From assembly GCA_965247125.1 (NCBI GenBank), contig CBDFGO010000003.1, positions 1,612,001-1,676,000 of the forward strand: a stretch of 64,000 nucleotides of DNA, read 5' to 3'. The notes under the pieces are model-generated. The model worked only from the letters and a program-made list of their open reading frames with translations, did not search any database and was not told where the DNA came from. Numbering within the stretch: position 1 is the stretch's first letter; the number at the start of each line of letters is the position of its first letter. Position numbers and translations under genes: made by a program. Below, piece after piece: positions 52,459 through 62,037 of this stretch. This stretch comes from CALBJU01 sp965247125 (GTDB lineage Bacteria; Bacteroidota; Rhodothermia; Rhodothermales; UBA10348).

Positions 52459-53331
52459 CTAGTTGACTTCCACTATGGCGTTGTCAATCAGCCGCGCCTT
52501 TCCGAAGTAGACCGCCACCGCTGCGAGTACCGTCTGCCCGGCCTGAAGACTAGCGACCGGCTGTAAATCCTTAGTATCGACGATGGAAACGTAATCCTGG
52601 CGGCCTTCAGAGGCTTCGCCAATAATGGATTCCATGGACGATATAATACTCATAGCGCTTCTCTCCCGCTGATGCTCAATTAGATTTCGAGCCAATGCGA
52701 CAGATCGGGAAAGTATCGTAGCCTGGGCGCGCTCGCTGGTCGTCAGGTATCGATTTCTCGATGACAAGGCCAGACCATCCTCCTCTCGCACCGTTTCGAC
52801 ACCCACGAGCTGCGTGTCGAATCCCATTTCTCGCGTCATACGGCTCAAAATAAAAAACTGTTGAGCATCTTTCAGCCCAAAAACAGCGTAATTGGGCCGA
52901 ACAATGGCAAAAAGGCGCGATACGACCGTTGTCACACCTCGAAAATGACCCTCGCGTGACGCTCCACAGAGATGATCACCCATATGGGTCACCTCGACCC
53001 ACGAAAAGTTGTCTTCGTATGGATAGATCTGTTCGACATCGGGTGCGAACACGAGGTCTGTCAGGCCCTGTTTCGCCAGTTTTGCTACGTCCTCATCCAG
53101 ATTGCGGGGATATGCACCAAAATCCTCCGACGGGCCAAATTGAGTCGGATTCACGAATACGGACACCACCACACGATCTGCAGATTGAGCCGCCTTCTCC
53201 ACGAGGGCCAGATGGCCGGGGTGAAGGGCACCCATCGTGGGCACCAGAGCGATTGACTCCCCTTTCAGCGTCTGAGAATGGGTCCAGTCTCTCATGGATT
53301 GAGCCGAATGTATGGTCTCTACGTGTTCCAA
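52459..53331 (-). CDS. panC: Pantothenate synthetase
   Basis: This enzyme joins pantoate and beta-alanine with ATP. Visible motifs are VPTMGALHPGHLALV (HIGH-like), SVFVNPTQFGPSEDF, CGASREGHFRGVTTVV and LKDAQQFFILSRM. Starting at the TTG at 53331 gives 290 residues and an N-terminus of the normal form (EHVETIHSAQ). The longer reading from 53457 adds 42 residues that do not fit and overlap the fumC promoter, so I prefer the shorter one. Confidence 0.88.
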   Translation of the reverse strand: MEHVETIHSAQSMRDWTHSQTLKGESIALVPTMGALHPGHLALVEKAAQSADRVVVSVFVNPTQFGPSEDFGAYPRNLDEDVAKLAKQGLTDLVFAPDVEQIYPYEDNFSWVEVTHMGDHLCGASREGHFRGVTTVVSRLFAIVRPNYAVFGLKDAQQFFILSRMTREMGFDTQLVGVETVREEDGLALSSRNRYLTTSERAQATILSRSVALARNLIEHQRERSAMSIISSMESIIGEASEGRQDYVSIVDTKDLQPVASLQAGQTVLAAVAVYFGKARLIDNAIVEVN

Positions 53332-53480
53332 TGGTCGTTTTTGGTCTAAACCGGGGGAAAGATACAGCGGTCCGGGTGTACGATTTCGGCAAAGCTCAAC
53401 ACCAGCAGTCGAGCCCGCCCTGTATATTGGGATTCTGAACGATCCCATCTGTTTCACCCTTCGATCAATAAGGCGAATTC

Positions 53481-54881
53481 ATGACCGATTTCCGTACCGA
53501 AAAGGACTCTCTGGGCGATGTGCGAGTACCCGTAGATGCCTGGTATGCCGCTCAGACCCAGCGTGCGTTTGACAATTTCCCGATCTCGGGAATTCGATTT
53601 CCGAGACGATTTATCGAAGCCCTCGGGACGGTCAAACTCGCGGCGGCAAAGGCGAATGAAGGTCTTGGTATTCTGGATTCAGAGACCGCGGCGGCGATTG
53701 TAGACGCGGCAGAGCAGGTTCGTGCGGGAACGCATGACGATCAGTTCATCCTTGATATCTTCCAGACCGGATCCGGAACGTCATCCAACATGAATGCCAA
53801 CGAGGTCATCTCAAACCTCGCCACCGTGGCCAGAGGAGGCAACAAGGGAGATAAGATCGTGCACCCGAACGATCACGTGAACATGTCCCAGTCGTCGAAC
53901 GATGTAATCCCGACGGCTATGCATGTGTCGGCCGTCGTAACCATCGAGCTCGAGCTCCTCCCTTCGATGGAGCAGTTTACGGCGGCACTCCAGGAGAAGG
54001 CTTCGGAATTCGATGATGTCATAAAATCGGGTCGTACCCATCTGATGGATGCAACTCCTGTCAGATTGGGACAGGAATTCGGCGGCTATGCAGCGCAGAT
54101 TTCCCAGGCCATACAGCGCGTAAAAACGTCCAGAGATGAACTCTCTGAGTTGGCATTGGGTGGAACCGCTACCGGTACTGGAATAAATTGTCCGGCAGGT
54201 TTCGCTTCGTCCGCAATTGGTTTTATTGGAACGGCAACCGGTTTGAGCTTCAGGGAATCACCCAACCATTTCGCCGCCCAAGCGGCAAAAGATGCATTTG
54301 TCCAGGCATCCGGTACGCTTAATACACTGGCCGTCTCGTTGATGAAAATCGTGAATGACATCCGGCACCTTTCTTCGGGCCCAACCTCGGGATTATCAGA
54401 AATTGTCCTCCCTGCAATCCAGCCTGGATCTTCCATCATGCCGGGAAAAGTAAATCCGGTTTTGAGTGAGGCCGTGATGATGGTCTGCGCCCGCGTCATG
54501 GGAAATCACGTCACCATCACCATGGGAGGCCAGCACGGAAATTTTGAGCTGAATGTGATGATGCCCGTCATGGCGCACGCGATGCTGGAGAGCATTTCTA
54601 TTTTAGCAGGAGCTATGAATGCGTTTCGCAAAAAATGTCTCGTGGGCATTCGTGCCGATAGAGAAAGGTGCAGAGAATTGCTCGAATTGAATCCTTCCAT
54701 CGCCACAGCTCTGAACAGAGAGATCGGATACGATATGGCGTCGAAGGTTGCCAAGGCCTCTGCCGCAGAAAAGAAATCTGTGCGCCAGGTCGTCCTCGAG
54801 ATGGGACTTTTGGACGAAAAAGTGCTGGACAAGCTCCTCGACGTCAGGCACCTGACGGAGCCCGGTGTTCCGGGAGATTGA
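53481..54881 (+). CDS. fumC: Fumarate hydratase class II
   Basis: This 466-residue protein has the fumarase/aspartase signature GSSIMPGKVNPVLSEAV, TGSGTSSNMNANEV, SQSSNDVIPTAMH and KSGRTHLMDATPVRLGQEF. It hydrates fumarate to malate in the TCA cycle. A GTATATTG element lies 52 bp upstream (53422-53429). The 3' end overlaps the convergent MOSC gene by 38 bp. Confidence 0.96.
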   Translation: MTDFRTEKDSLGDVRVPVDAWYAAQTQRAFDNFPISGIRFPRRFIEALGTVKLAAAKANEGLGILDSETAAAIVDAAEQVRAGTHDDQFILDIFQTGSGTSSNMNANEVISNLATVARGGNKGDKIVHPNDHVNMSQSSNDVIPTAMHVSAVVTIELELLPSMEQFTAALQEKASEFDDVIKSGRTHLMDATPVRLGQEFGGYAAQISQAIQRVKTSRDELSELALGGTATGTGINCPAGFASSAIGFIGTATGLSFRESPNHFAAQAAKDAFVQASGTLNTLAVSLMKIVNDIRHLSSGPTSGLSEIVLPAIQPGSSIMPGKVNPVLSEAVMMVCARVMGNHVTITMGGQHGNFELNVMMPVMAHAMLESISILAGAMNAFRKKCLVGIRADRERCRELLELNPSIATALNREIGYDMASKVAKASAAEKKSVRQVVLEMGLLDEKVLDKLLDVRHLTEPGVPGD

Positions 54882-55371
54882 CCGAAACAACCGTGACCAG
54901 GTCTCCGCACTCAATTCGGCCTCCCTCATCGACGGCAAACAAAGCACCTCTGAGTCCGAGCTCCCCAATAAGTTCTTTCGCCTGAGTCGTGGCTCGATGG
55001 CCGAACGTGTCACAGGGCCGATGATCTTTCTGGGAGCGTTTCAGGACCACACTACCAATTATCAGTCGGTCACCTGGTTTTAAGGCGCTCAAGTCGACGC
55101 CTTCCGTAATGAGATTGTCCCCGGGAACGGCCACTTCGATCTGAAGAGCTGCTAATACCTCAGCTGCCATCGCCGTGACTTCTCGATCCGAGATTCGTTT
55201 GCCCCGCCACCAGTCTTTTTTAGGGTGATCTCCGCGAAAACCTTGATTTGCGAGTACGTCTACCGATGTCACGATCGAATGTATGCCTGGACCCGGCTTT
55301 TCGATGAGAGCGTGGACACGGGGAAGCCCCCCATAGGTCAGGTCGATCAATCTTTTTTTCAGTTCACTCAT
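54844..55371 (-). CDS. MOSC-domain protein
   Basis: This 175-residue protein has MOSC (MoCo sulfurase C-terminal) motifs: NQGFRGDHPKKDWWRGKRISDREVT, PGDNLITEGVDLSALKPGDRL and the conserved cysteine in RPCDTF. MOSC domains handle sulfur or molybdenum-cofactor chemistry. It overlaps the end of fumC by 38 bp on the opposite strand, the largest convergent overlap in the window. No molybdopterin genes are nearby. Confidence 0.87.
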   Translation of the reverse strand: MSELKKRLIDLTYGGLPRVHALIEKPGPGIHSIVTSVDVLANQGFRGDHPKKDWWRGKRISDREVTAMAAEVLAALQIEVAVPGDNLITEGVDLSALKPGDRLIIGSVVLKRSQKDHRPCDTFGHRATTQAKELIGELGLRGALFAVDEGGRIECGDLVTVVSVNLPEHRAPSGA

Positions 55372-55458
55372 CTGAACTCACTATGAAATCCTTTAAAGAG
55401 AAATCCTTTTAACACAGAGCACCCATCACACACGAGTGTCCGAACCTGGACCCGATAT

Positions 55459-57354
55459 TCACTCAGCCGCTATAAACTTCCGGTCTTTGACGACCATTTC
55501 AAAGCGTTGTAATTCCAGCAGTTTCTGGTTCAATTCCAAAGTATCCTCTCCCGCGGCCTGACGTCGATATATCTCCTTTCGCAACCGAATTTCTGTCTCT
55601 TCAATACGGTGCAATTTGAGAATCACCATCGCCCCAGCCGCAGCTTCCGAAGCATCCTCATCCAGCTTCGGCACCGAAATATTCTTGCGGCGCTCCCAAT
55701 TCTCCGACGGCTCCACAGCGACCATCATGATATCTGCTGCAAGCGCTTGAATGTCGTTACCCATGGAATCCCCGAAAAATATTCGTCGATCCAGTTCCTC
55801 GGCTTCGTACTGGCGCACCAATTCGGCAGCCATTGACCTGGCGGCTCCTTCGGTAAAGTCTGACAGCGGCATAGTCCCCATTACCCATTCAATCATCGCT
55901 ATTCCTTCCTCCATCATCAGCCGAAGTAACTTTTTTTCGGCGGGAATAGGCGTGGGTGTGGCTTCCTTTCGCTCTGTGATCGCGGGCGTCTGACTGGCAT
56001 GAAAGTCGTCTCTATCGGATTTTCGTTTCGCCCGAATGACAACCTTTTTTCGATCACCTTTCATGGTGGCCGCCAGAATCGGTCGAAGCCGCATATCCGG
56101 AATATCCAGACTCGAGGATGCACTTCTCAGATACGACTCCCGTACGAGATCATCCGGAATCTGAGCAATGGACTGCACAATTGTTCTCTGGACGGCGGCT
56201 TGGCCCTCGGGTGAGTCCATCCGGCCTGCCTTGGCAGCGTTTTCGAGCACGAATTCGATAAAATTCTGGCGATGCTCTCTCAGATACGTCTCGAATTTTG
56301 GGCCGCCGTTGGTCCGCACGAATGAATCAGGATCTTCTCCATCAGGAAGACTTACGGCGTACGGAATCATACCCTGTTTCAATATGAGGTCTATCGCTCT
56401 CAATGCAGCCCGCAGGCCTGCCTGATCCGCATCATAGAGCAGAACAATCGTCTTCGCATATCTCGAAAGAGCGGCAATCTGATCCTCGGTGAGGGCGGTC
56501 CCGGAAGAGGCGACGACATTTTCGACACCCGATTGATGGAGGGATACCACATCGGTGTACCCCTCAACCATTATCACTTCCTCTTTCGAGCGGATCGTAA
56601 TTTTCGCGTGGTACAATCCGTAGAGTACCCTGCTCTTGTTGTAGACCTTGGTCTCGGGAGAGTTGATGTATTTGGGCTCGTCATCCTCCCTCAGAATTCT
56701 GCCTCCGAATCCCAGTACCTTTCCAACGTGGGAGAAAATGGGAAATATGAGACGGTGACGGTACCGGTCGTAGTACCCCTTCCCATCCTTCTTCGCAATG
56801 ATCAATCCCGCGCCCTCGAGCACCGCCGGGTCGACGAGTGCCTCCGTCGCTGCCTTCAACAGTGAGTCCCATCCATCCGGTGCATAGCCAATGCCAAACA
56901 ATTTGATGGAATCGAGGGAGACACCACGGTTTTTCAGGTAGTCTCGGCAGACCCCGGCGTCCTCCATTTGAGCGAGACCGTCGTGGAAGAAGCGCGCGGC
57001 AAACCGAAGGGCGTGATAAATCGCCTCGGTTTCGGACGCGTCTTCTCCCGGAGCGTCTTCCTCCGGCAAAATTACGTTTACACGCTCGGCCAACAGCCGC
57101 ACTGACTCTGGAAAGCTGAGCGTTTCAACCCGCGATACAAAACTGAAAATATCACCGCCCTCGCCGCAACCGAAGCACTTGAAGATGCCAAGCTTGGGAT
57201 TGACATTAAAAGACGGCGTTTTTTCTAAGTGAAACGGGCACAATCCGACAAAATTGGAGCCGCGTTTTTTGAGCCTCACATAGTCTCCAACCACGTCTAC
57301 GATATCCGCCAGGGAACGGACCTCCTCGATCGACGATTCGGGAATAATGCTCAT
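55459..57354 (-). CDS. dnaG: DNA primase
   Basis: This 631-residue protein has the N-terminal CHC2 zinc finger (CPFHLEKTPSFNVN...CFGCGEGG), the RNA polymerase domain, the TOPRIM motifs EGYTDVVSLHQSG and LLYDADQAGLRAAL, and a C-terminal helicase-binding helical region from ~450. DnaG makes RNA primers at the replication fork. It is monocistronic here, divergent from the small gene at 57508. Confidence 0.97.
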   Translation of the reverse strand: MSIIPESSIEEVRSLADIVDVVGDYVRLKKRGSNFVGLCPFHLEKTPSFNVNPKLGIFKCFGCGEGGDIFSFVSRVETLSFPESVRLLAERVNVILPEEDAPGEDASETEAIYHALRFAARFFHDGLAQMEDAGVCRDYLKNRGVSLDSIKLFGIGYAPDGWDSLLKAATEALVDPAVLEGAGLIIAKKDGKGYYDRYRHRLIFPIFSHVGKVLGFGGRILREDDEPKYINSPETKVYNKSRVLYGLYHAKITIRSKEEVIMVEGYTDVVSLHQSGVENVVASSGTALTEDQIAALSRYAKTIVLLYDADQAGLRAALRAIDLILKQGMIPYAVSLPDGEDPDSFVRTNGGPKFETYLREHRQNFIEFVLENAAKAGRMDSPEGQAAVQRTIVQSIAQIPDDLVRESYLRSASSSLDIPDMRLRPILAATMKGDRKKVVIRAKRKSDRDDFHASQTPAITERKEATPTPIPAEKKLLRLMMEEGIAMIEWVMGTMPLSDFTEGAARSMAAELVRQYEAEELDRRIFFGDSMGNDIQALAADIMMVAVEPSENWERRKNISVPKLDEDASEAAAGAMVILKLHRIEETEIRLRKEIYRRQAAGEDTLELNQKLLELQRFEMVVKDRKFIAAE

Positions 57355-57507
57355 GGAAAAGCTACTTTTTTAGCGGCATCGGGGCAGATTCGGCCCTGAA
57401 ACGGGTATGAGCCAGATTACCCTTGACAGCATTAACATGCAATGAAACACGGGCGCGTTCCACTCGTAGCGAACACAATAATCAAAGAGTTTCAGGGTTA
57501 TTCTCCT

Positions 57508-57726
57508 ATGAAGATCGAAGGCAACATCGTTTATATGGACATGGAAGGTGGATTCTGGGGAATCATTGCCAGCAATGGCGAGAAATTCGTCCCGATCAAT
57601 GCCCTGCCGGACGATCTGAAAATGGACGGACAACCCGTCACGGCTGACGTTGAACCCGTACAGATGTTGGGTGTTACGATGTGGGGTGAGCACGTGAAGG
57701 TAAACTCGATCGATCGGAAGAATTAG
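57508..57726 (+). CDS. Small beta-rich protein of unknown function
   Basis: From the ATG at 57508 the product is 72 residues: MKIEGNIVYMDMEGGFWGIIASNGEKFVP and a following PVTADVEPVQMLGVTMWGEHVKV. The pattern of short strands looks like a small OB-like or SH3-like barrel. An in-frame ATG at 57442 would add 22 unlikely residues. I recall similar small proteins in related genomes but no function. It precedes the membrane subtilase gene by 30 bp and may be co-transcribed. Confidence 0.65.
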   Translation: MKIEGNIVYMDMEGGFWGIIASNGEKFVPINALPDDLKMDGQPVTADVEPVQMLGVTMWGEHVKVNSIDRKN

Positions 57727-57756
57727 TCTCGAATCAACAACTTTTCTGGGGGCTTT

Positions 57757-59253
57757 ATGCTGTTTACCGGACTGATTACCGTTTCTGCGTTTCTCTTGGT
57801 TGGACTGGGAGCAACCCGTAAATCCAAGGGTGCCCTTTTCATGGCAGGCGGACTTCTACTTTTCGCCGTCGGCGCTGTGATGCATTTTCAGGCGTTCACC
57901 GGCTTTGTGAGCTTGACGGCAGCCGTTTCAGCTGAGCTGGGAATCGGGTTTCTGATGCTTGCCGGCCTGCTATCGCGCCACAAGAAGAATGCACGACCTT
58001 TTTTCATGCTTGGCTCGGTTTCTTTGCTTGTTGCAGTCCTTGTATTTGGCACGTCCAAGCTGATCAATGACTATTCGAATCCACCCGTTGTCGCCGGCTT
58101 CGCACACACCATACTGGTCGAGTTGGGAGAAGACGACGTCATATCCGAAATCGCTCCCCTTCTGGAAGATTTTGGTGCGACCTGGGAGGAAGCCTTCCCG
58201 ACGATCTCCATGTCTGAAGATGCAGATCTTGCCCAGGTCTATATCGTCCGCGTAGAAAAAAGAATCAGCAAGCAATTGATGCGCCAGTTACGGGACGACG
58301 CCGAGAACGTAGACAACGTCGAGGTCAATTTCATGGTTGAACTCGATGTGCTTGTGTCGAACGAACGTGTCACCGTGTCGGCCACTTCTATTCTGGAAAA
58401 CGATCCGCTGGCATCCCAGCAGTGGGCGCTCGACGCCATTCATGGCCATGACGTCCATAAGCTGCTGAGTGAGGTGACTCCAGCCAAAAAGGCCAGAATC
58501 GCCATTCTTGACACCGGTGTTGATGCGGCTCACGAGGATGTCACTGATTCGTTCACCAACAGCCCCGCCACAGTCGATATTCACGGCCATGGCAGTCATA
58601 CTGCTGGAATTGCGGGTGCGAACACGAACAACGGCCTCGGCATCGCATCTCTGAACTGGGAGGGTCGTTTCATCGAAATTGCGGGCTACAAGGCGCTTGG
58701 TGACCAGGGGTCTGGCAGTATTGAGATGATTTCCCAGGCCATCATTGACGCAACCAAGGATGCTTCCGATGTCATCTCGATGAGCCTCGGAGCGCGCGCG
58801 GCGGCCCCAAAAGTCATTTCCGATGCTATCGCCTACGCTCGGCGCAATAACGTTATTGTTATCGCTTCGGCTGGCAACGCCAACGAAGATGCGAAAGACC
58901 ATATGCCTTCAAATATCGAGGGTGTAATAGTGGTCTCTGCGGTAGACGAAAATCTGGCCAAGGCCAAGTTTTCAAATACGAACATGTCGCTGTCTCGTCC
59001 TATTACGGCACCCGGCGTGAATATCCTCTCCCTCAAGACGGGAGGCGGATACGTTAAAATGAGCGGTACCTCGATGTCGACACCGGTGGTGTCTGGCCTG
59101 GTGGGAATCATGCGATCGCTCGATCCCTCCCTGAGCGAAGGAGACGTCTACAGCATCCTCGCGAACACTGCTCGAACTGTTAAGGACTCCAAACGAATCG
59201 GAAAAATGATCGATGCGGAAGCGGCTGTAAAAGTCGTACTTTCCGGATTATGA
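57757..59253 (+). CDS. Subtilisin-family (S8) protease with multi-span membrane N-terminus
   Basis: This 498-residue protein begins with four hydrophobic helices (about residues 3-18, 26-44, 50-72, 82-99), then an inhibitor-I9-like propeptide region (~110-210) and an S8 catalytic domain with D252 (AILDTGVDAAHED), H278 (DIHGHGSHTAG), N374 (IASAGN) and S439 (SGTSMSTP). Most subtilases have only a signal peptide, so the polytopic anchor is unusual. The catalytic domain should face the periplasm if the four-helix topology is right. Its stop overlaps the start of the GNAT gene by ATGA. Confidence 0.9.
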   Translation: MLFTGLITVSAFLLVGLGATRKSKGALFMAGGLLLFAVGAVMHFQAFTGFVSLTAAVSAELGIGFLMLAGLLSRHKKNARPFFMLGSVSLLVAVLVFGTSKLINDYSNPPVVAGFAHTILVELGEDDVISEIAPLLEDFGATWEEAFPTISMSEDADLAQVYIVRVEKRISKQLMRQLRDDAENVDNVEVNFMVELDVLVSNERVTVSATSILENDPLASQQWALDAIHGHDVHKLLSEVTPAKKARIAILDTGVDAAHEDVTDSFTNSPATVDIHGHGSHTAGIAGANTNNGLGIASLNWEGRFIEIAGYKALGDQGSGSIEMISQAIIDATKDASDVISMSLGARAAAPKVISDAIAYARRNNVIVIASAGNANEDAKDHMPSNIEGVIVVSAVDENLAKAKFSNTNMSLSRPITAPGVNILSLKTGGGYVKMSGTSMSTPVVSGLVGIMRSLDPSLSEGDVYSILANTARTVKDSKRIGKMIDAEAAVKVVLSGL

Positions 59254-59759
59254 TCGATTTTGACAACGATTTACTTATTCTCGTTGCCGGCCCCGATGAA
59301 GCCTCTGATATAGCGGAAATCTACACTGAGTCCATTCTGGCCATGGATTCTACCATGGTGCTGGACGAAGTTTCGCCTGAGGACATGCGGGCCAGGCTGG
59401 ACTCGTTGGATCCTCGAGAATCCATTCTCGCCGCCTATCTGAACGACAGTTTTGTGGGATGGGGCATCGTGAAGTTGTACAGTGATCGCCCCGGTTATCG
59501 CCTGACCTGTGAAACATCCCTCTTCCTGCGTCGAGACCGACGCGGTCATGGAATTGGCAGCCGACTACAGCAAGCCTTGATCCAACAGGCTCGCGACTCA
59601 GGATTTCACCACATCATCGTTCGCATCTGGGCGGCGAATGAACAGAGCATCGGCATGCATGCGAAGTTCGGATTCGAGATGGTCGGCGTACAAAAAGAAA
59701 TCGGCCACGTCGATGGCCGGTGGATCGACGTGGCCGTAATGCAATGTATTCTGGATTAG
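59250..59759 (+). CDS. GNAT-family acetyltransferase
   Basis: This 169-residue protein has the acetyl-CoA-binding loop RRDRRGHGIGSRLQQALI and the ETSLFLRR / FHHIIVRIWAANEQSIGMHAKFGFEMVG pattern of phosphinothricin/L-amino-acid N-acetyltransferases. The ATG overlaps the protease stop, implying co-translation. It could modify an amino compound or peptide; the substrate is unknown. Confidence 0.9.
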   Translation: MIDFDNDLLILVAGPDEASDIAEIYTESILAMDSTMVLDEVSPEDMRARLDSLDPRESILAAYLNDSFVGWGIVKLYSDRPGYRLTCETSLFLRRDRRGHGIGSRLQQALIQQARDSGFHHIIVRIWAANEQSIGMHAKFGFEMVGVQKEIGHVDGRWIDVAVMQCILD

Positions 59760-59782
59760 TTCGTACGCCTGTTAAATAGGCC

Positions 59783-60124
59783 CTAGAACTGCTCCATGGC
59801 AACGGTCGGACCGTCGCAAAATATGTAGTCAATGTTGTAGACGACCTGAACGAGGTCACCTTCAGGGTCGATCGCGAGATGCACTCGTCCATCAAGCTCA
59901 CCTGTGCTTGGATCCCAGTTCACACTCTGAAATGGATCCAGTGAATCTTCTACCTGATCTCGACTCGGGCCCTCCATCGAGACGACATCTATTCCACAAA
60001 TTTCTTCGCGGTCGATCACAGGCTCTTCCAGGCGAACCGCAAACACAGTCGTCGGAAAGTGCTTCTGGATATTCGCGGATACCAGTTCGAGCGTGTCCTC
60101 GGCGGATACTTCAATCGTTGTCAT
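59783..60124 (-). CDS. Small protein of unknown function, possibly LPD29-like
   Basis: This 113-residue acidic protein has an N-terminal helix followed by strands: ANIQKHFPTTVFAVRL, GPSRDQVEDSLDPFQS, and a C-terminal NIDYIFCDG. The order FP-x-x-x-F-x-V-R, a DGP-like turn, then DYIFC resembles the pattern I associate with the large-polyvalent-protein-associated domain 29, but I cannot confirm it. No secretion signal. It is convergent with the acetyltransferase gene. Confidence 0.6.
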   Translation of the reverse strand: MTTIEVSAEDTLELVSANIQKHFPTTVFAVRLEEPVIDREEICGIDVVSMEGPSRDQVEDSLDPFQSVNWDPSTGELDGRVHLAIDPEGDLVQVVYNIDYIFCDGPTVAMEQF

Positions 60125-60339
60125 GCTTCGGCGTATTCTCAGAATTCAGATGAATAGTGACCATCGGCCACGTGTTTGTTCTCAGTTAGGGTACGTGTGA
60201 AAACAAAATAATTGCGTATTCGATGGCCCAGGATCCCTCGCTGACCGGGTACATTAACGTCCATTTTGAGCTTCAGAAGCGTAAAAAACCCATTGAGCGT
60301 GACTCAGTTCAAGATGGGGGATGAAGCGACGGCCGGGTT

Positions 60340-62037
60340 CTAGTCGAAATTGAGAGCCAGGGAATATCTAAGCAACATATCTGGCACCCCCGCGACGTGG
60401 ACACCCACATCCAGTCTGTCGAAAAGCGAATAACTCCGGCCAATGGAGAGGGAGGTGAAGATTCGCCCTCCGAGTAGATTCTCGATGTCAGTAACAATTG
60501 TATTGTCGAGCCCATGCACGAGAGCATCTCCCCACTGGATGCCCCCTGCGATCCGATAGTGCGCATCAGAATATCCAACACCTTTTCCCATCAGCTCAAA
60601 TAGGATTCCGTCCAGGTCAAGTGTGAGCAGTCGGAGGGGTAAGTCCCACGAACCGACCGGGCCTCGATCCGGACGGCGCGCGAAGTCAATACCTGCTCCA
60701 AGACCCCAGGTGGGCTTTTTCCCGATTTTGTACTGCTGAAGTTTTCCGAATTCCCTTCCATACTGACCTTCAATGGCCATACTGCCCCAGTAGCGGATCA
60801 CATTGATCACCAGATTGTGTCGCCCAAGAGGTAGATCTACTCCAAACGCAAGGGATGTAGGTAAATGCACAGTCATCCACTTGCCGATTTCATCGTGTGT
60901 CTGTCGAGTAAGGTTGGGGCGGGTGAGATCCAGAGCTTCGATATCGAGTAAATCCTGATTCGCCTCGCTGTTATTGTCGATGACGCCTTCCAGGTTTACG
61001 AATACGGGAAGAAAGCTGACGGCAAACGCGTCCCTGTCTTGCATCGTTATTCGGGGCGCGATGTTCAACAAAACACTTGTGCCGAACTTTTTTCCGTAGG
61101 TTCGATGGATGAGTCCGATGCGTGCTCCCATGCCGCCGCCCCTGTACCCGGCCCGCACTCTCCAGTAGAAGCTGTTCGTTTCGCCCAGTGCGGGATCCAG
61201 GTTTGGATCCTCGGCATCGTTGAAGAAATACTGATCAGAGCCCGAAATGGTGAGAAGACCCTGCGGAACGACATCCAGGTTCAGCCCCGCGGAAGCAGCG
61301 TAACGGTAAAAGGAGATTCCCCACCAGACACTCCCGAAATAATATCTCTCGAGGAGACCTCCTGTGCCAATACTGATTTCATCCAACTGGATCTCAATAT
61401 CTGAACTCAGAGCCAGCTGGGTTAAAAAATCAATCTGAATGGAGCTGCCGTCTCCGGACTGACTTCCTCTAAGATGAGCTCCCGTTCCGCTCATCGATAT
61501 TTTGGAGGTCAGGAACAGCGGCTGGCGGTAGCCGAATCCAATTCCCACGTTATCATTCACGGGCCACGTCAACCAGAATGCCGAAAGTTGACGCGGCTGG
61601 CCGATAGCGACGTGTGAGGCTCGCGTGTAAACAGGTGTCTGGCCTTCCGGAAACGATAGATCCGCGAGAAGCGCGTCCGTTTCCGTGCTGATCGAGTGCT
61701 CCGATAGAAGTGACGATGGTCCGAGACCGAATACTCCGTTTCTCATCGGAAGACGTCCTTCGAAACCGATCTGCCCCCGTGAAACATGTGCCAGGGAAGC
61801 CGGATTACCGAAAACAACGGCTCCGTCGATCATTTGTAGGGATGAGTGAACTCGGCCAAATGATCCTGATCCGAGCCCCGATCCGAAAAGATTGGCGCCG
61901 ATACGAACATCACTGTACAGTTGTCCCCCCTCGAATCTGAGTGCGCTGAAGTCCGAGGACTCCTGTCCATAAGTGCATGGTATGCTGAGACTTAGGGATG
62001 CTGAAGCGAGTACTATGATGTTCAGCAATCGTCTCAT
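60340..62037 (-). CDS. Outer-membrane beta-barrel protein (PorV/PorQ or DUF5723-like)
   Basis: This 565-residue protein has a signal peptide (IIVLASASLSLSIPCTYGQ) and a long series of amphipathic strands with the early motif FGNPASLAHVSRGQIGF, typical of the NPA/NPAxL turn in PorV/PorQ-like barrels. The C-terminal residue is an aspartate after alternating hydrophobics (YSLALNFD). It would be an outer-membrane protein, possibly connected with T9SS-like export. Its ATG overlaps the stop of the next gene upstream (62034-62037). Confidence 0.78.
   Translation of the reverse strand: MRRLLNIIVLASASLSLSIPCTYGQESSDFSALRFEGGQLYSDVRIGANLFGSGLGSGSFGRVHSSLQMIDGAVVFGNPASLAHVSRGQIGFEGRLPMRNGVFGLGPSSLLSEHSISTETDALLADLSFPEGQTPVYTRASHVAIGQPRQLSAFWLTWPVNDNVGIGFGYRQPLFLTSKISMSGTGAHLRGSQSGDGSSIQIDFLTQLALSSDIEIQLDEISIGTGGLLERYYFGSVWWGISFYRYAASAGLNLDVVPQGLLTISGSDQYFFNDAEDPNLDPALGETNSFYWRVRAGYRGGGMGARIGLIHRTYGKKFGTSVLLNIAPRITMQDRDAFAVSFLPVFVNLEGVIDNNSEANQDLLDIEALDLTRPNLTRQTHDEIGKWMTVHLPTSLAFGVDLPLGRHNLVINVIRYWGSMAIEGQYGREFGKLQQYKIGKKPTWGLGAGIDFARRPDRGPVGSWDLPLRLLTLDLDGILFELMGKGVGYSDAHYRIAGGIQWGDALVHGLDNTIVTDIENLLGGRIFTSLSIGRSYSLFDRLDVGVHVAGVPDMLLRYSLALNFD

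Noticed and set aside
58288..58902. 204-codon minus-strand open frame
   Set aside because: Antisense to the subtilase catalytic domain; no start signal or recognisable domain.
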